DNA from: a virus
DNA length: 29,828 nt
Reading direction: 5' to 3' (one strand)
IMG/VR virus record: IMGVR_UViG_3300048588_000642
Span: 1-29,828 of that record
Positions within the stretch are counted from its first letter, which is position 1; each line of letters opens with the position of its first letter. Positions 5,180 through 12,166 of the stretch are shown one piece after another. The position numbers and the translations under genes are program-made. The notes under the pieces were generated by a model. That model ran no database searches and was not told the origin of the DNA. It saw only the letters and a list, made by a program, of their open reading frames with translations.

Positions 5180-7345
5180 TCAAAAAGGCAAATCATCCTC
5201 CTTACCATCAACCACCAGTGGCGCACTAACCGCCCCGGCTTCTAAGCTCTTGCTCCGGCTAAGCGTAATGCCCAACGCCTCAAAATCAAAAATGTGGGCG
5301 CTCGTCTTAATGCTCGTGTGCTCAAGGTTGCCATCCTGCGTGCTGCGCGTTTTTACAAAATGCTCGCTGTTTATATACCCGAGGTAATACGCGCGGTTTT
5401 TCAAGTAGCTGGTTAAGCTGGTTAAATCAATGGCGCCCATGCCCATGCTGCGCTTAAAGCGTGCATACAACTGCTGCACGTTTTTAAGGCGCAGGTAAAG
5501 CACCTCTTTGGTGTCACCCAAATCATGATCATAATCGCCATCATCACCCGTCATGCGCAGCAAGCGCTTATCTTTAATGTTGTAGTGCTCGCCCTCGCGC
5601 AGCAAGCCCTCGCCAAACAAGGTCTCCACCGTAGTCCACCAGTCCGTAAGCACATCATTGGTGCTAATCATGGCGCTCATCATCAGCACCTCTTCAACCG
5701 CCCATTGGCGGTAGGCCGCGCTCTTCCATGGCAGCGTTAAGGCACTCTCATTAAAAAACTCATACAGTGTAACCAGTGCGGCATAGTTGCGCAGCACCCG
5801 CTCATTATAGCTCTTGCCCAAATTGCGGATGGTGTTGGCCATGGCCTTCATCGTTTCGTTAAAACGCGGGTAATATTCGCGCTCCAACTTTGGCCGGTGC
5901 TGCAGCAGCTCCGTAAGGCAGCCGCTCAAACCTTCCTTTTCGGCCAGCTTCAAAAAGTCATACGCATCGTTTTGCTCTTTGCTGCGCTTTTCTTTTTTAT
6001 GAAAAACCCGCATCACGCTGCGGCTCAATACGCTGTTATCATCCTTTGTGGACAAATACTGTCCAACCAAAATCAAAGCGCTGTTTACCCGCATAATCTC
6101 CGTTTTGCGCTTGCTGCCACCCTTGCCGCGTTCTCGGCCCTCCCCATCATAGGCGCCTTTTATGGCCTGAAACCACTCATCTTTTACCACCTGATCATCA
6201 AACTCATTCAAAAAAACTGGGCAGTTTTTAAACCGGGCAAGCCTATTGGCAAAGGCAAAATCAGTACCGCTATTCAGGTTAAAGGCGGGTAATTCTTTAA
6301 AAAAGAGGTTGGTAATACTCTCCGCAAACTTGCTCTTGCCGCTCTGGCTGGCACCGTAGCAATACAGGTGGGGGCAGTTGTTATCTACCTTAAAAACCAA
6401 ATCTTTAAAGAGGCTAACCAGGCTAAAGCCCACACCACTCAGCGCATGATCATCATACGCCAACTTCATTTTATTGCACCACGTTTCAAACGTAATGCTG
6501 CTGGGCGCATAGGCCAGATAACGGTCATTTTCATACATGTCATCCTCCAACCTAAAACCCGCGTAAATGGTACTGCCTGCCGGGCTAAAAAAGTGCTTGC
6601 CGATATGCTCAACCAAACCAACTTCATTATAAGGCTCAAGCTTGCCATTAAAGGTGTGGTTAAACCAGGCAAAAAAGCCCTCTGTTTGCCATCCCAATGT
6701 TTTCAACTCAAACGCCTTGGGGAAATCTTGCAAATACCTCAGTTGTATTTTGTGCAGTTGCTGCTGGTTGCCAAAAAACAGAAACGTGCCCTTGTCAAAT
6801 AGAAACTTTTTAAACTGATCTACACTCACCATGGCGCTGCTGGGCATTTCTACCACCTCTGGTGCGTTAACACCATTGTCAATCTTAATCACACGGGTAT
6901 TATCATCCTGATCATACTTGTGGAAGATGGGCGTCAAAACGAAATTGCACACGCTCTGAAAACCGCTATTGCCATTCTGGAAGTAGTACCCGGTTTTCTC
7001 ACCATCCGTAAGGGTAAAAAAGCCCCACCTAAAAAACTCATCCTTATCCGCACCACTAGGCCACCTCAGGCCGTTGCTAGTATCATCAACCACCACCACA
7101 TCAAGCTCCTGCTTTTGCTTCATGCTGGCCTTAATGTTTTTAATGGGCACCTTAATCAAGGCCGCCACCTGCTTGGTGTACTCATCGCGGATTAAATCGC
7201 CAGGCACACTATACAGCACCTCCACCACCTTATCAAGCGCATCTTGGCGCGCATGGGCATCCGTAGCATTGGCAAACAAATTTTTAGCGAGGCACAAAAT
7301 GCCATCCTCTTTATACGTGAACAGGTACTCTGTAAATGCGGTCAT
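5180..7345 (-). CDS. Replicative helicase-type ATPase (SF3/DUF927-like, 721 aa)
   Basis: Residues 331-338 (GASQSGKS) form a Walker A and residues about 376-384 (PVFLNEFDD) a Walker B, followed by a hydrophobic sensor strand (near 422-432) and an Arg-finger-like SRSVMRVF (near 441-448). This order fits SF3-like/DUF927 helicases fused to or paired with phage primases. The first ~75 residues (RDEYTKQVAALIKVP) resemble the segment that follows Toprim in DnaG, which the nearby primase lacks. The C-terminus is KEDDLPF, an SSB-like acidic tip, unusual for a helicase. Probable role: origin unwinding during phage DNA replication, with the iteron region just downstream as candidate origin. Confidence 0.8.
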   Translation of the reverse strand: MTAFTEYLFTYKEDGILCLAKNLFANATDAHARQDALDKVVEVLYSVPGDLIRDEYTKQVAALIKVPIKNIKASMKQKQELDVVVVDDTSNGLRWPSGADKDEFFRWGFFTLTDGEKTGYYFQNGNSGFQSVCNFVLTPIFHKYDQDDNTRVIKIDNGVNAPEVVEMPSSAMVSVDQFKKFLFDKGTFLFFGNQQQLHKIQLRYLQDFPKAFELKTLGWQTEGFFAWFNHTFNGKLEPYNEVGLVEHIGKHFFSPAGSTIYAGFRLEDDMYENDRYLAYAPSSITFETWCNKMKLAYDDHALSGVGFSLVSLFKDLVFKVDNNCPHLYCYGASQSGKSKFAESITNLFFKELPAFNLNSGTDFAFANRLARFKNCPVFLNEFDDQVVKDEWFQAIKGAYDGEGRERGKGGSKRKTEIMRVNSALILVGQYLSTKDDNSVLSRSVMRVFHKKEKRSKEQNDAYDFLKLAEKEGLSGCLTELLQHRPKLEREYYPRFNETMKAMANTIRNLGKSYNERVLRNYAALVTLYEFFNESALTLPWKSAAYRQWAVEEVLMMSAMISTNDVLTDWWTTVETLFGEGLLREGEHYNIKDKRLLRMTGDDGDYDHDLGDTKEVLYLRLKNVQQLYARFKRSMGMGAIDLTSLTSYLKNRAYYLGYINSEHFVKTRSTQDGNLEHTSIKTSAHIFDFEALGITLSRSKSLEAGAVSAPLVVDGKEDDLPF

Positions 7346-7375
7346 TTATATGGTGGAGTTTTAAAAGTGATTTTT

Positions 7376-7678
7376 TTATTGTTGGTCTTTGAATACAGGG
7401 ATCTTCTGATTATGTAAAAAATAAATAAGTTCCATCATAATTGGCATGTCCATTTCCCATGCCAAGACGTCCATGGATCTCATTTTCTGTCCGTTGTGCG
7501 GCAAAACTACTTTCGTGTAATTTTCACGAACGCCTTTTGCTCGCCAATTATCAACCTGAGTTTTGGTCATCATGTTGTTTTTACAAGCATGATATCCTTG
7601 ATGGAATCCTTTTCTAAACTGCTTTTCACAAAGCATTTGAATTTCCTTCCTGATTTTCTTTTCAGTTAATTTATCCAT
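7376..7678 (-). CDS. Hypothetical protein inserted between primase and helicase (100 aa)
   Basis: Unrecognised, basic and helical, with Lys/Arg-rich N-terminus (EKKIRKEIQMLCEKQFRKGF) and Met-rich C-terminal region (MDVLAWEMDMPIMMEL). The ATG has an A-rich leader (AGAAAAAAGAC). AT-rich composition sets it and the next gene apart from the flanking replication genes. The pair separates the primase from the helicase that carries the likely C-terminal part of DnaG, so it may be a later insertion. Confidence 0.55.
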   Translation of the reverse strand: MDKLTEKKIRKEIQMLCEKQFRKGFHQGYHACKNNMMTKTQVDNWRAKGVRENYTKVVLPHNGQKMRSMDVLAWEMDMPIMMELIYFLHNQKIPVFKDQQ

Positions 7679-7709
7679 GTCTTTTTTCTATTTATTAGTT
7701 ATGGCGTGT

Positions 7710-7982
7710 TTAATTATATACCGCAACTGACGGTTCAAAAAGCTTCATTTCCCCCGTGTTTTTATCAACCCAAAGAATAGATCCTCCTATAAAATCAGCT
7801 ATTTGTTGATAGACGAACGGAACGCACTTTGAAACATATTCGTCAATTATCGGAGCCATGTTTTTTTTGTTGAGTTCACAACTCCATTCTGCTTTTGCGA
7901 TTGGGTTGTTTTTGTCTTTACAAATGGTAAAATCACAAGTAGTACCATTTTTGAATTTGTAATTAATTCTGAACGTAATCAT
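7710..7982 (-). CDS. Hypothetical protein inserted between primase and helicase (90 aa)
   Basis: Unrecognised. A beta-rich start (MITFRINYKFKNGTTCDF) with two Cys, then a helical middle and beta-rich end. No signal peptide or membrane segment. It starts 18 nt after the primase stop behind an A9 tract. Like its downstream neighbour it is AT-richer than the primase and helicase genes. Confidence 0.55.
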   Translation of the reverse strand: MITFRINYKFKNGTTCDFTICKDKNNPIAKAEWSCELNKKNMAPIIDEYVSKCVPFVYQQIADFIGGSILWVDKNTGEMKLFEPSVAVYN

Positions 7983-8000
7983 TTATTTTTTTTTAAGTTA

Positions 8001-9104
8001 TTATTCACTAATTGCTACTTCCTCAATCTCATCAACCCCCTCCGTTTTATGCTCTTTCACCCAATTCCGAGCAAGGCTATCAGGGTCCTCAGCAGCGGGC
8101 AGCACCAAGGCATCTACCTTAAAGCCAAACTTTACAGCACTGGCCACAGCCTTGTAAAGCGCCTTTTGCCCCGCGGCATCGCCATCAAAACCAAAAACAA
8201 GGTGGTTGGTGTAGCGCTTTAAAATAGTGAGGTGCGCATCCGTTAAGGCCGTACCACACGTGGCCACAGCTTGGGGGCATCCCGCTTGGTGCAAGCTTAT
8301 CACATCAAAATATCCCTCAACCACCACAGCAAAACCGCCCGTGCGTATGTGCTGCGCGGCATGGTTAAGGCCATACAGCACACGCTCTTTATGGTAAAGC
8401 CGCGTTTCGGGGCTGTTTAAATATTTTGGGATGCCCTCTTTACCCGTTACATCGCGGCCACCAAAACCAATCAGCCTATCCGCCTGGTCATGTATCGGGA
8501 AGATAATCCTGCCCCGGTACACATCATAATTATTGCCGTTTTTGTGGTTGCACAAGCCCAATTCGCGCGCAATCTCAAAGAGGCCCACAGGCAACACCTT
8601 ATCCGTAAGGTAGCGCCACTCATCAGGCGCCCAGCCCAGTTGCCACTGCAGCACCGTATCCTTAACCAAACCGCGGTTGCGGTAAAGCTCAAGCACCGGC
8701 ACACTATCAGGCAGCGCCTCATGCAGCGCCTTTTGGTATTGGCTGTGGGCAGCCCGCAAAGTGCAGTCAAGCTGCGTAAGGTGGTCAACCTCTTCAGCGG
8801 TTTGGGCCTTGGCATCATGCTCTACCGGTATGTTGTACAGGTTGGCCAAGTGCGTAATGGCCTCGGGGTAAGTCATGCCCTTGTAATCCATTAAAAAAGT
8901 AACCGGCTTGCCACCCTTGCCGCTGCTAAAACATTTGTAGATGTTTTTGCTCGGGCTAACCATAAAGCTACCCGTTTTCTCCTGCACAAAAGGGCTGAGG
9001 CCCTTCCATGTGCTGCCATTCTTTTTAAGCTCAACAAAAGGCTGTATAACATCCAGCACATTAGCCGCCTCAAAAACACGGTCAAGGGTTTGTTGGGTAA
9101 TCAT
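8001..9104 (-). CDS. DnaG-type primase, short form (367 aa)
   Basis: N-terminal zinc-binding-like domain (about 1-95), catalytic core and Toprim domain with VVVEGYFDV (near 261-269) and FGFDGDAAG (near 304-312); the DEDPDS-type acidic motif (AAEDPDS) is near 337-343. The usual zinc ligands are mostly replaced: Ser37 and Val40 stand where Cys/His are expected, Cys58 remains and Ser61 replaces the last Cys. The protein ends soon after Toprim, so the DnaG C-terminal helicase-binding part is missing here and seems to lie at the start of the helicase protein. Role: RNA primer synthesis for phage replication. The ATG overlaps the stop of the preceding gene by one base. Confidence 0.9.
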   Translation of the reverse strand: MITQQTLDRVFEAANVLDVIQPFVELKKNGSTWKGLSPFVQEKTGSFMVSPSKNIYKCFSSGKGGKPVTFLMDYKGMTYPEAITHLANLYNIPVEHDAKAQTAEEVDHLTQLDCTLRAAHSQYQKALHEALPDSVPVLELYRNRGLVKDTVLQWQLGWAPDEWRYLTDKVLPVGLFEIARELGLCNHKNGNNYDVYRGRIIFPIHDQADRLIGFGGRDVTGKEGIPKYLNSPETRLYHKERVLYGLNHAAQHIRTGGFAVVVEGYFDVISLHQAGCPQAVATCGTALTDAHLTILKRYTNHLVFGFDGDAAGQKALYKAVASAVKFGFKVDALVLPAAEDPDSLARNWVKEHKTEGVDEIEEVAISE

Positions 9105-9280
9105 TACTTAATAAATTTTTGGCCGTTGTACCAATACTGATCACACACCCATTGGCCATTATTGCGCTTGGGTTGGTAAATGGCGTTGCCCACTTTGTTA
9201 GGGCCTGTAAACCTGCGGCACCTTTCGCGCATGGGGCAGGTGGCGTTATTGCAGGCGGTAATGTTTTCTGGTTGGCTCAT
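9104..9280 (-). CDS. Small Cys-rich protein before primase (58 aa)
   Basis: Five Cys, at residues 10, 15, 21 and 46 plus nearby basic residues (TACNNATCPMRERCRRF, then QWVCDQYWY), suggest a small metal-binding fold. It starts with ATGA overlapping the stop of the 112-aa gene, and its TAA overlaps the primase ATG (TAATG), so translation is probably coupled to the primase. This placement hints at a replication-linked role, but no family is recognised with certainty. Confidence 0.7.
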   Translation of the reverse strand: MSQPENITACNNATCPMRERCRRFTGPNKVGNAIYQPKRNNGQWVCDQYWYNGQKFIK

Positions 9281-9615
9281 TGGTAACTTATGGTTGACAA
9301 TCCGCGATAATCCAGCTTGCTCTGTAATGCCTTAAAAAAGTTCGGGTGCGTAAATTCAAAGTGCATATCCGGAAGAATAAGCTCTAAATACTCCTCCGCT
9401 TTTGCCACAGCTTCGCCCCATTCAGCTAAGTCGTTTGGCATATCAGGCTCCACCAACGTAATGCGCACCGTATTGCCTACTCTTTTAGTTGCGGTTTTAT
9501 ATCCCCGCTCATTATTATATGCAGCAACCATTTGCACAATCACAATGCGTGGGTGGTTATCCGGCAAGAGCATTAAAGCTTCTTCAATTCTGTTTTGGAT
9601 TTCAGTTCTTTCCAT
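9277..9615 (-). CDS. Hypothetical early protein (112 aa)
   Basis: Start at 9615 (MERTEIQNRIEEAL) is chosen because the longer frame to 9687 would run through the preceding TM gene. The protein is acidic and helical, with the segment LAEWGEAVAKAEEYLELILPD, and has no recognised catalytic motif. Its TGA overlaps the ATG of the Cys-rich gene. It belongs to a chain of coupled early genes; function unknown. Confidence 0.6.
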   Translation of the reverse strand: MERTEIQNRIEEALMLLPDNHPRIVIVQMVAAYNNERGYKTATKRVGNTVRITLVEPDMPNDLAEWGEAVAKAEEYLELILPDMHFEFTHPNFFKALQSKLDYRGLSTISYQ

Positions 9616-9619
9616 TTTC

Positions 9620-9769
9620 TTAATTATTATCATGTTCATCAGTAGGGTGCTCTTCGTCAGGGCTATTAAGCCACATTGCAATGCCATCAGCCAGTATGAT
9701 GATGCTAAAGGTTACTCCACTAGCTAGTATTGATACGGGTATAATCCAGTGTTCAGGGGTTAGTGTCAT
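9620..9769 (-). CDS. Tiny single-TM protein (49 aa)
   Basis: Hydrophobic segment at about residues 9-33 (WIIPVSILASGVTFSIII) followed by a short acidic tail (SPDEEHPTDEHDN). Its ATG overlaps the stop of the preceding gene (ATGA) and its TAA is 4 nt before the next start. An inner-membrane location is likely. The regular coupling to neighbours argues that it is a real gene despite its size. Confidence 0.6.
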   Translation of the reverse strand: MTLTPEHWIIPVSILASGVTFSIIILADGIAMWLNSPDEEHPTDEHDNN

Positions 9770-9918
9770 GGTTTGCAGTTTTTGTGGGTGATGGCGAATC
9801 TGATTAGTATGGCTTTAGAATCATCTGTGAAGCTTGCAACCGGCAGGAAGCGTTTTTGGCCGCAGTTTGTGCATTTGCATACATCCGAAGAGATGTTGTA
9901 GAGAAGGTGCGGGGTCAT
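9766..9918 (-). CDS. Tiny Cys-containing protein (50 aa)
   Basis: Carries CKCTNCG at residues 14-20 and a further Cys near the end, consistent with a small zinc-binding knuckle. Both ends overlap the neighbouring genes through ATGA junctions. No signal peptide. Function unknown. Confidence 0.55.
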   Translation of the reverse strand: MTPHLLYNISSDVCKCTNCGQKRFLPVASFTDDSKAILIRFAITHKNCKP

Positions 9919-10061
9919 GGCTTCTTGGTTGTTAAATCCTGTAATTCCTTCAAAATCTTAGTATTTCTTTTTAGCTCTTTAAGATTATAAGCCAAGGAAA
10001 AACAGGCAACAATTAGCTGGACACTCAAGGTTATAATCATTATTATATCTAGAGTAATCAT
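9915..10061 (-). CDS. Tiny TM plus coiled-coil protein (48 aa)
   Basis: N-terminal hydrophobic helix (IIMIITLSVQLIVACFSLAY) followed by a Lys/Leu-rich amphipathic helix (LKELKRNTKILKELQDL). It starts within an ATGA overlap with the 73-aa gene and ends in another. A membrane-attached accessory role in early infection is plausible but unproven. Confidence 0.6.
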   Translation of the reverse strand: MITLDIIMIITLSVQLIVACFSLAYNLKELKRNTKILKELQDLTTKKP

Positions 10062-10279
10062 GGCTTGGCTTTCTTTCTCTTGGGCCAGTTGGGCTCATGC
10101 TTTAGTTGAAAGCTGGTGCCTGCGTATAGCTCATTAGCTTCTTGCCAAGTGCCTAGGTTGTGCTCCCAATTATACCTTGCTTTGAGGTAAGGCACGTCAT
10201 GTGGGTTGTTGGGATCAGTTTTAAACAAGCCTAAAAACTCATTGAGCGTTTCTTTTGGTTTAACCAGGGTACTAGCCAT
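10058..10279 (-). CDS. Hypothetical early protein (73 aa)
   Basis: Unrecognised small basic, aromatic protein (YLKARYNWEHNLGTWQEANE; ends KRKKAKP). The start is fixed by a strong AAAGGAGG ribosome-binding site 6 nt upstream, and the ATG lies inside the last codons of the ASCH-like gene, so translation is coupled. Confidence 0.65.
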   Translation of the reverse strand: MASTLVKPKETLNEFLGLFKTDPNNPHDVPYLKARYNWEHNLGTWQEANELYAGTSFQLKHEPNWPKRKKAKP

Positions 10280-10853
10280 TTGTGGCCTCCTTTCTGCCTA
10301 AAGTGCTTACAACTTCAAAGCTTAGCACCCAAACCCAAGGGTTTTTTTCAAGGCTTCCGGGGCCATGAATGCTTTTCCAGAGGTTATAAAACCAAAGCTT
10401 TGCGGTGCGGTCAGCATCAATAGTGCTGTTTAGCAAGCCCTCGCGCGCAGCATCAATTTCGCTTATGTCGTGCAACCGCTCAACCCTTACCTCCGTAAGC
10501 TTTAGCCAAATCCGGGCAGCATCTTTTGGCATGTGGATGGAAGGTTTCCATCCGTAAAAATGCTCTTGGCTTGCATAATCTGCACGAAAATCAATTACGC
10601 CATCCTGTTCGTTTTTCGCCCACGTTTCGCGCACCCAAAGCAAATCTCCGGGCTGGCCATACGGGCAGTTTAAATACCTATGGTCATCATTCTCAGTGTC
10701 ATAAAAATGCGCCTTACTTTTTTCTTGGTTGAGAGATTGAAATTCATCGTTGGGCATAAGGAATTTTACCACCCTTCTGGTTTGCGTTTTTCTGCCTTGC
10801 AGTATGGCTTGCACCATTGGGGTGCTGAAGATGATGGGGCGCTCTTTAGCCAT
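10272..10853 (-). CDS. ASCH-like phage protein (193 aa)
   Basis: The N-terminal sequence PIIFSTPMVQAILQGRKTQT followed by RRVVK is the hallmark of a phage family with a PUA/ASCH-like fold (opening 'PI.FS..MV.AIL.GRKTQTRR'), probably nucleic-acid or nucleotide binding. WVRETW and the aromatic C-terminal region (NPWVWVLSFEVV) fit the family. Start is Met at 10853, given by an AAAGGAGG site 6 nt upstream, not the upstream ATG at 10877. The C-terminus KEATNG is read from the next gene's ribosome-binding site and start. Confidence 0.75.
   Translation of the reverse strand: MAKERPIIFSTPMVQAILQGRKTQTRRVVKFLMPNDEFQSLNQEKSKAHFYDTENDDHRYLNCPYGQPGDLLWVRETWAKNEQDGVIDFRADYASQEHFYGWKPSIHMPKDAARIWLKLTEVRVERLHDISEIDAAREGLLNSTIDADRTAKLWFYNLWKSIHGPGSLEKNPWVWVLSFEVVSTLGRKEATNG
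10286..10293 (-). promoter_or_regulatory. Strong Shine-Dalgarno sequence for the 73-aa gene
   Basis: AAAGGAGG on the minus strand, 6 nt before ATG at 10279, inside the end of the ASCH-like gene. Such strong sites are uncommon in Bacteroidota, where most genes here use A-rich leaders. Confidence 0.75.
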
Positions 10854-11049
10854 TGGTGGCCTCCTTTTCTGCTTCATCTACCGGCACACCGTTTAGCTCT
10901 TTGAGCTGTGGCAGGGCACCACGTAGCTGCACCACTTCAAAATCACTGTCTCTAAAGCCTTTGGCTTTGTAGCGCTTAATCTCGTTGGCAACGGCCTGTT
11001 TTACCAGGTAGGTTTGCAACGGATTGTTTAAAAAGATTGCGTTTTGCAT
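10846..11049 (-). CDS. Hypothetical early protein (67 aa)
   Basis: Start chosen at 11049 (MQNAIFLNNPLQTYLVKQAV). An upstream ATG at 11085 adds 12 residues without a clear signal. The product is helical and mixed-charge, and ends EKEATNG because its 3' end contains the ribosome-binding site and ATG of the ASCH-like gene. No family recognised. Clear coupling to the next gene supports it as a real gene. Confidence 0.55.
   Translation of the reverse strand: MQNAIFLNNPLQTYLVKQAVANEIKRYKAKGFRDSDFEVVQLRGALPQLKELNGVPVDEAEKEATNG
10860..10867 (-). promoter_or_regulatory. Strong Shine-Dalgarno sequence for the ASCH-like gene
   Basis: AAAGGAGG on the minus strand, 6 nt before ATG at 10853. The junction matches that at 10286-10293 almost base for base (AGGAGGCCAC then AATGGCTA), so both genes encode EATNG at the upstream gene's end. 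It decides the start of the ASCH-like gene. Confidence 0.75.
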
Positions 11050-11133
11050 AAAAATTGGGTTTTTGTATAAGTGCCGCCAAATCAACCCCTGGCAGCATTG
11101 GGGCTTTAGTAGGTGCCTTAAAAAGGCAATGGG

Positions 11134-11277
11134 TTACTCTAGCAGGTGTAAATCTTTGGCCAGCCACAGCAACCAATACGCGGTTGTGCATAAGCCAATG
11201 GCGGCCATCAGGCCAAAAAATGCCCAAAGGGCTAGGTTAAAAGCAAACTGCTTATCAATGTGGTTAGGGCGTTGCAT
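11134..11277 (-). CDS. Small membrane protein (47 aa)
   Basis: Sequence starts MQRPNHIDKQFAFNLALWAF and continues into a long hydrophobic, Trp-rich segment (residues about 12-40), so one or two membrane helices. It overlaps the preceding zinc-finger gene's stop by 14 nt. No signal-peptide cleavage site is apparent. Similar tiny membrane proteins occur further down this operon. Function unknown. Confidence 0.6.
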   Translation of the reverse strand: MQRPNHIDKQFAFNLALWAFFGLMAAIGLCTTAYWLLWLAKDLHLLE

Positions 11278-11545
11278 ATTCGTTGGGGTTTAGGGTTAAA
11301 AGCACTTTTGCAAGCCGCTGCGTAAAGGCTAGAGGCTCTTGGTTAATGTCATGTATGGCACGTAAAAACGGGTCTGTGGGTACACGCGGCAGTTGGTCTT
11401 GCACGGTTGGGCGGCTGCCCCGCAAATTGGCCGTGTATTGGGCAAAGTGGTAATTGCACAGCCATGTGCCGTTGTTGTACGGGTGCCGTATTTCGGCTAC
11501 GTTGCCGCACACCGTGCAAAGGCCGTTTTTCAAATGCTTGCCCAT
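11264..11545 (-). CDS. Zinc-finger-like small protein (93 aa)
   Basis: Ligand pattern C10-x2-C13 and C30-x2-H33 (LCTVCGN, WLCNYHF) suggests a treble-clef or zinc-ribbon finger in the N-terminal third; the remainder is basic and helical. Starts 2 nt after the upstream stop. DNA-binding or adaptor role is possible, but the family is not identified. Confidence 0.65.
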   Translation of the reverse strand: MGKHLKNGLCTVCGNVAEIRHPYNNGTWLCNYHFAQYTANLRGSRPTVQDQLPRVPTDPFLRAIHDINQEPLAFTQRLAKVLLTLNPNEYATP

Positions 11546-11547
11546 CG

Positions 11548-11748
11548 CTAAAGCAATACACCGTTATTCATCAACTCACCGGCCATCGCTTTTTTGCGGT
11601 TTAGGTAGGCCAACACGTGGGGCTTTGCCTCATCAGGTATTTGCTTATCCCACATCGCCTCATTAGCCATAAGCTCAAGGCGCACATATTCAGCCCGTGC
11701 ATTTGCCTTGGCCGCGTTGTTCAGATCAATATTAATTGCAGTTGCCAT
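11548..11748 (-). CDS. Hypothetical early protein (66 aa)
   Basis: Small helical, Ala-rich protein (MATAINIDLNNAAKANARAE). The start at 11748 is preferred, though an in-frame ATG at 11766 is possible; either start overlaps the end of the 144-aa gene. Contains PDEAKPHVLAYLNRKKAMAG. No motif recognised. Confidence 0.6.
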   Translation of the reverse strand: MATAINIDLNNAAKANARAEYVRLELMANEAMWDKQIPDEAKPHVLAYLNRKKAMAGELMNNGVLL

Positions 11749-12166
11749 AGTGCGCTTCATGTTCAATTACAGTAGTCTCGGCCCAATACACTAAGTCATG
11801 CAACAGCGCGCTGTTGCTGGTAAAATATTTGCTGCTAGCGCCCGGCATAATGCTTATAAGCTCAGGCTTGTAGGCCATAATTTGGCGGGCCGTGGCAAGC
11901 ATCGTCCAACGCTCTTGGGTGCTAAGCATCAGCTTTAATTTGTACAAGGCAGCCGCCTTGGCGGTAGTCATGTGCCCGCCATACTTGGTAAGCACCTGCT
12001 CGCGGTGGTTCACATAATAGCTCAATCGGCTCTTTATGCTGTTATTAATAAAGCTGGGCAGCATTTGCTTTTTTAGGTTGATGGTAGTCACCTTGCCCAA
12101 ACCAAACTTCATCACCAACCTAACACGCTCCGCGGTTAATGGCGTAACACTGATTAAATCACTCAT
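11732..12166 (-). CDS. Hypothetical early protein (144 aa)
   Basis: Mostly helical and basic, without recognised domains. It opens MSDLISVTPLTAERVRLVMK and includes GGHMTTAKAAALYKLKLMLS. The ATG overlaps the stop of the LuxR-type regulator gene by 4 nt, so the two are likely co-translated. A DNA-binding or regulatory accessory role would fit the position but is not demonstrated. Confidence 0.6.
   Translation of the reverse strand: MSDLISVTPLTAERVRLVMKFGLGKVTTINLKKQMLPSFINNSIKSRLSYYVNHREQVLTKYGGHMTTAKAAALYKLKLMLSTQERWTMLATARQIMAYKPELISIMPGASSKYFTSNSALLHDLVYWAETTVIEHEAHYGNCN

Noticed and set aside
5897-6802. Long plus-strand open frames opposite the helicase gene
   Set aside because: Biased antisense frames of a well-supported coding gene; compositions lack plausible protein features.
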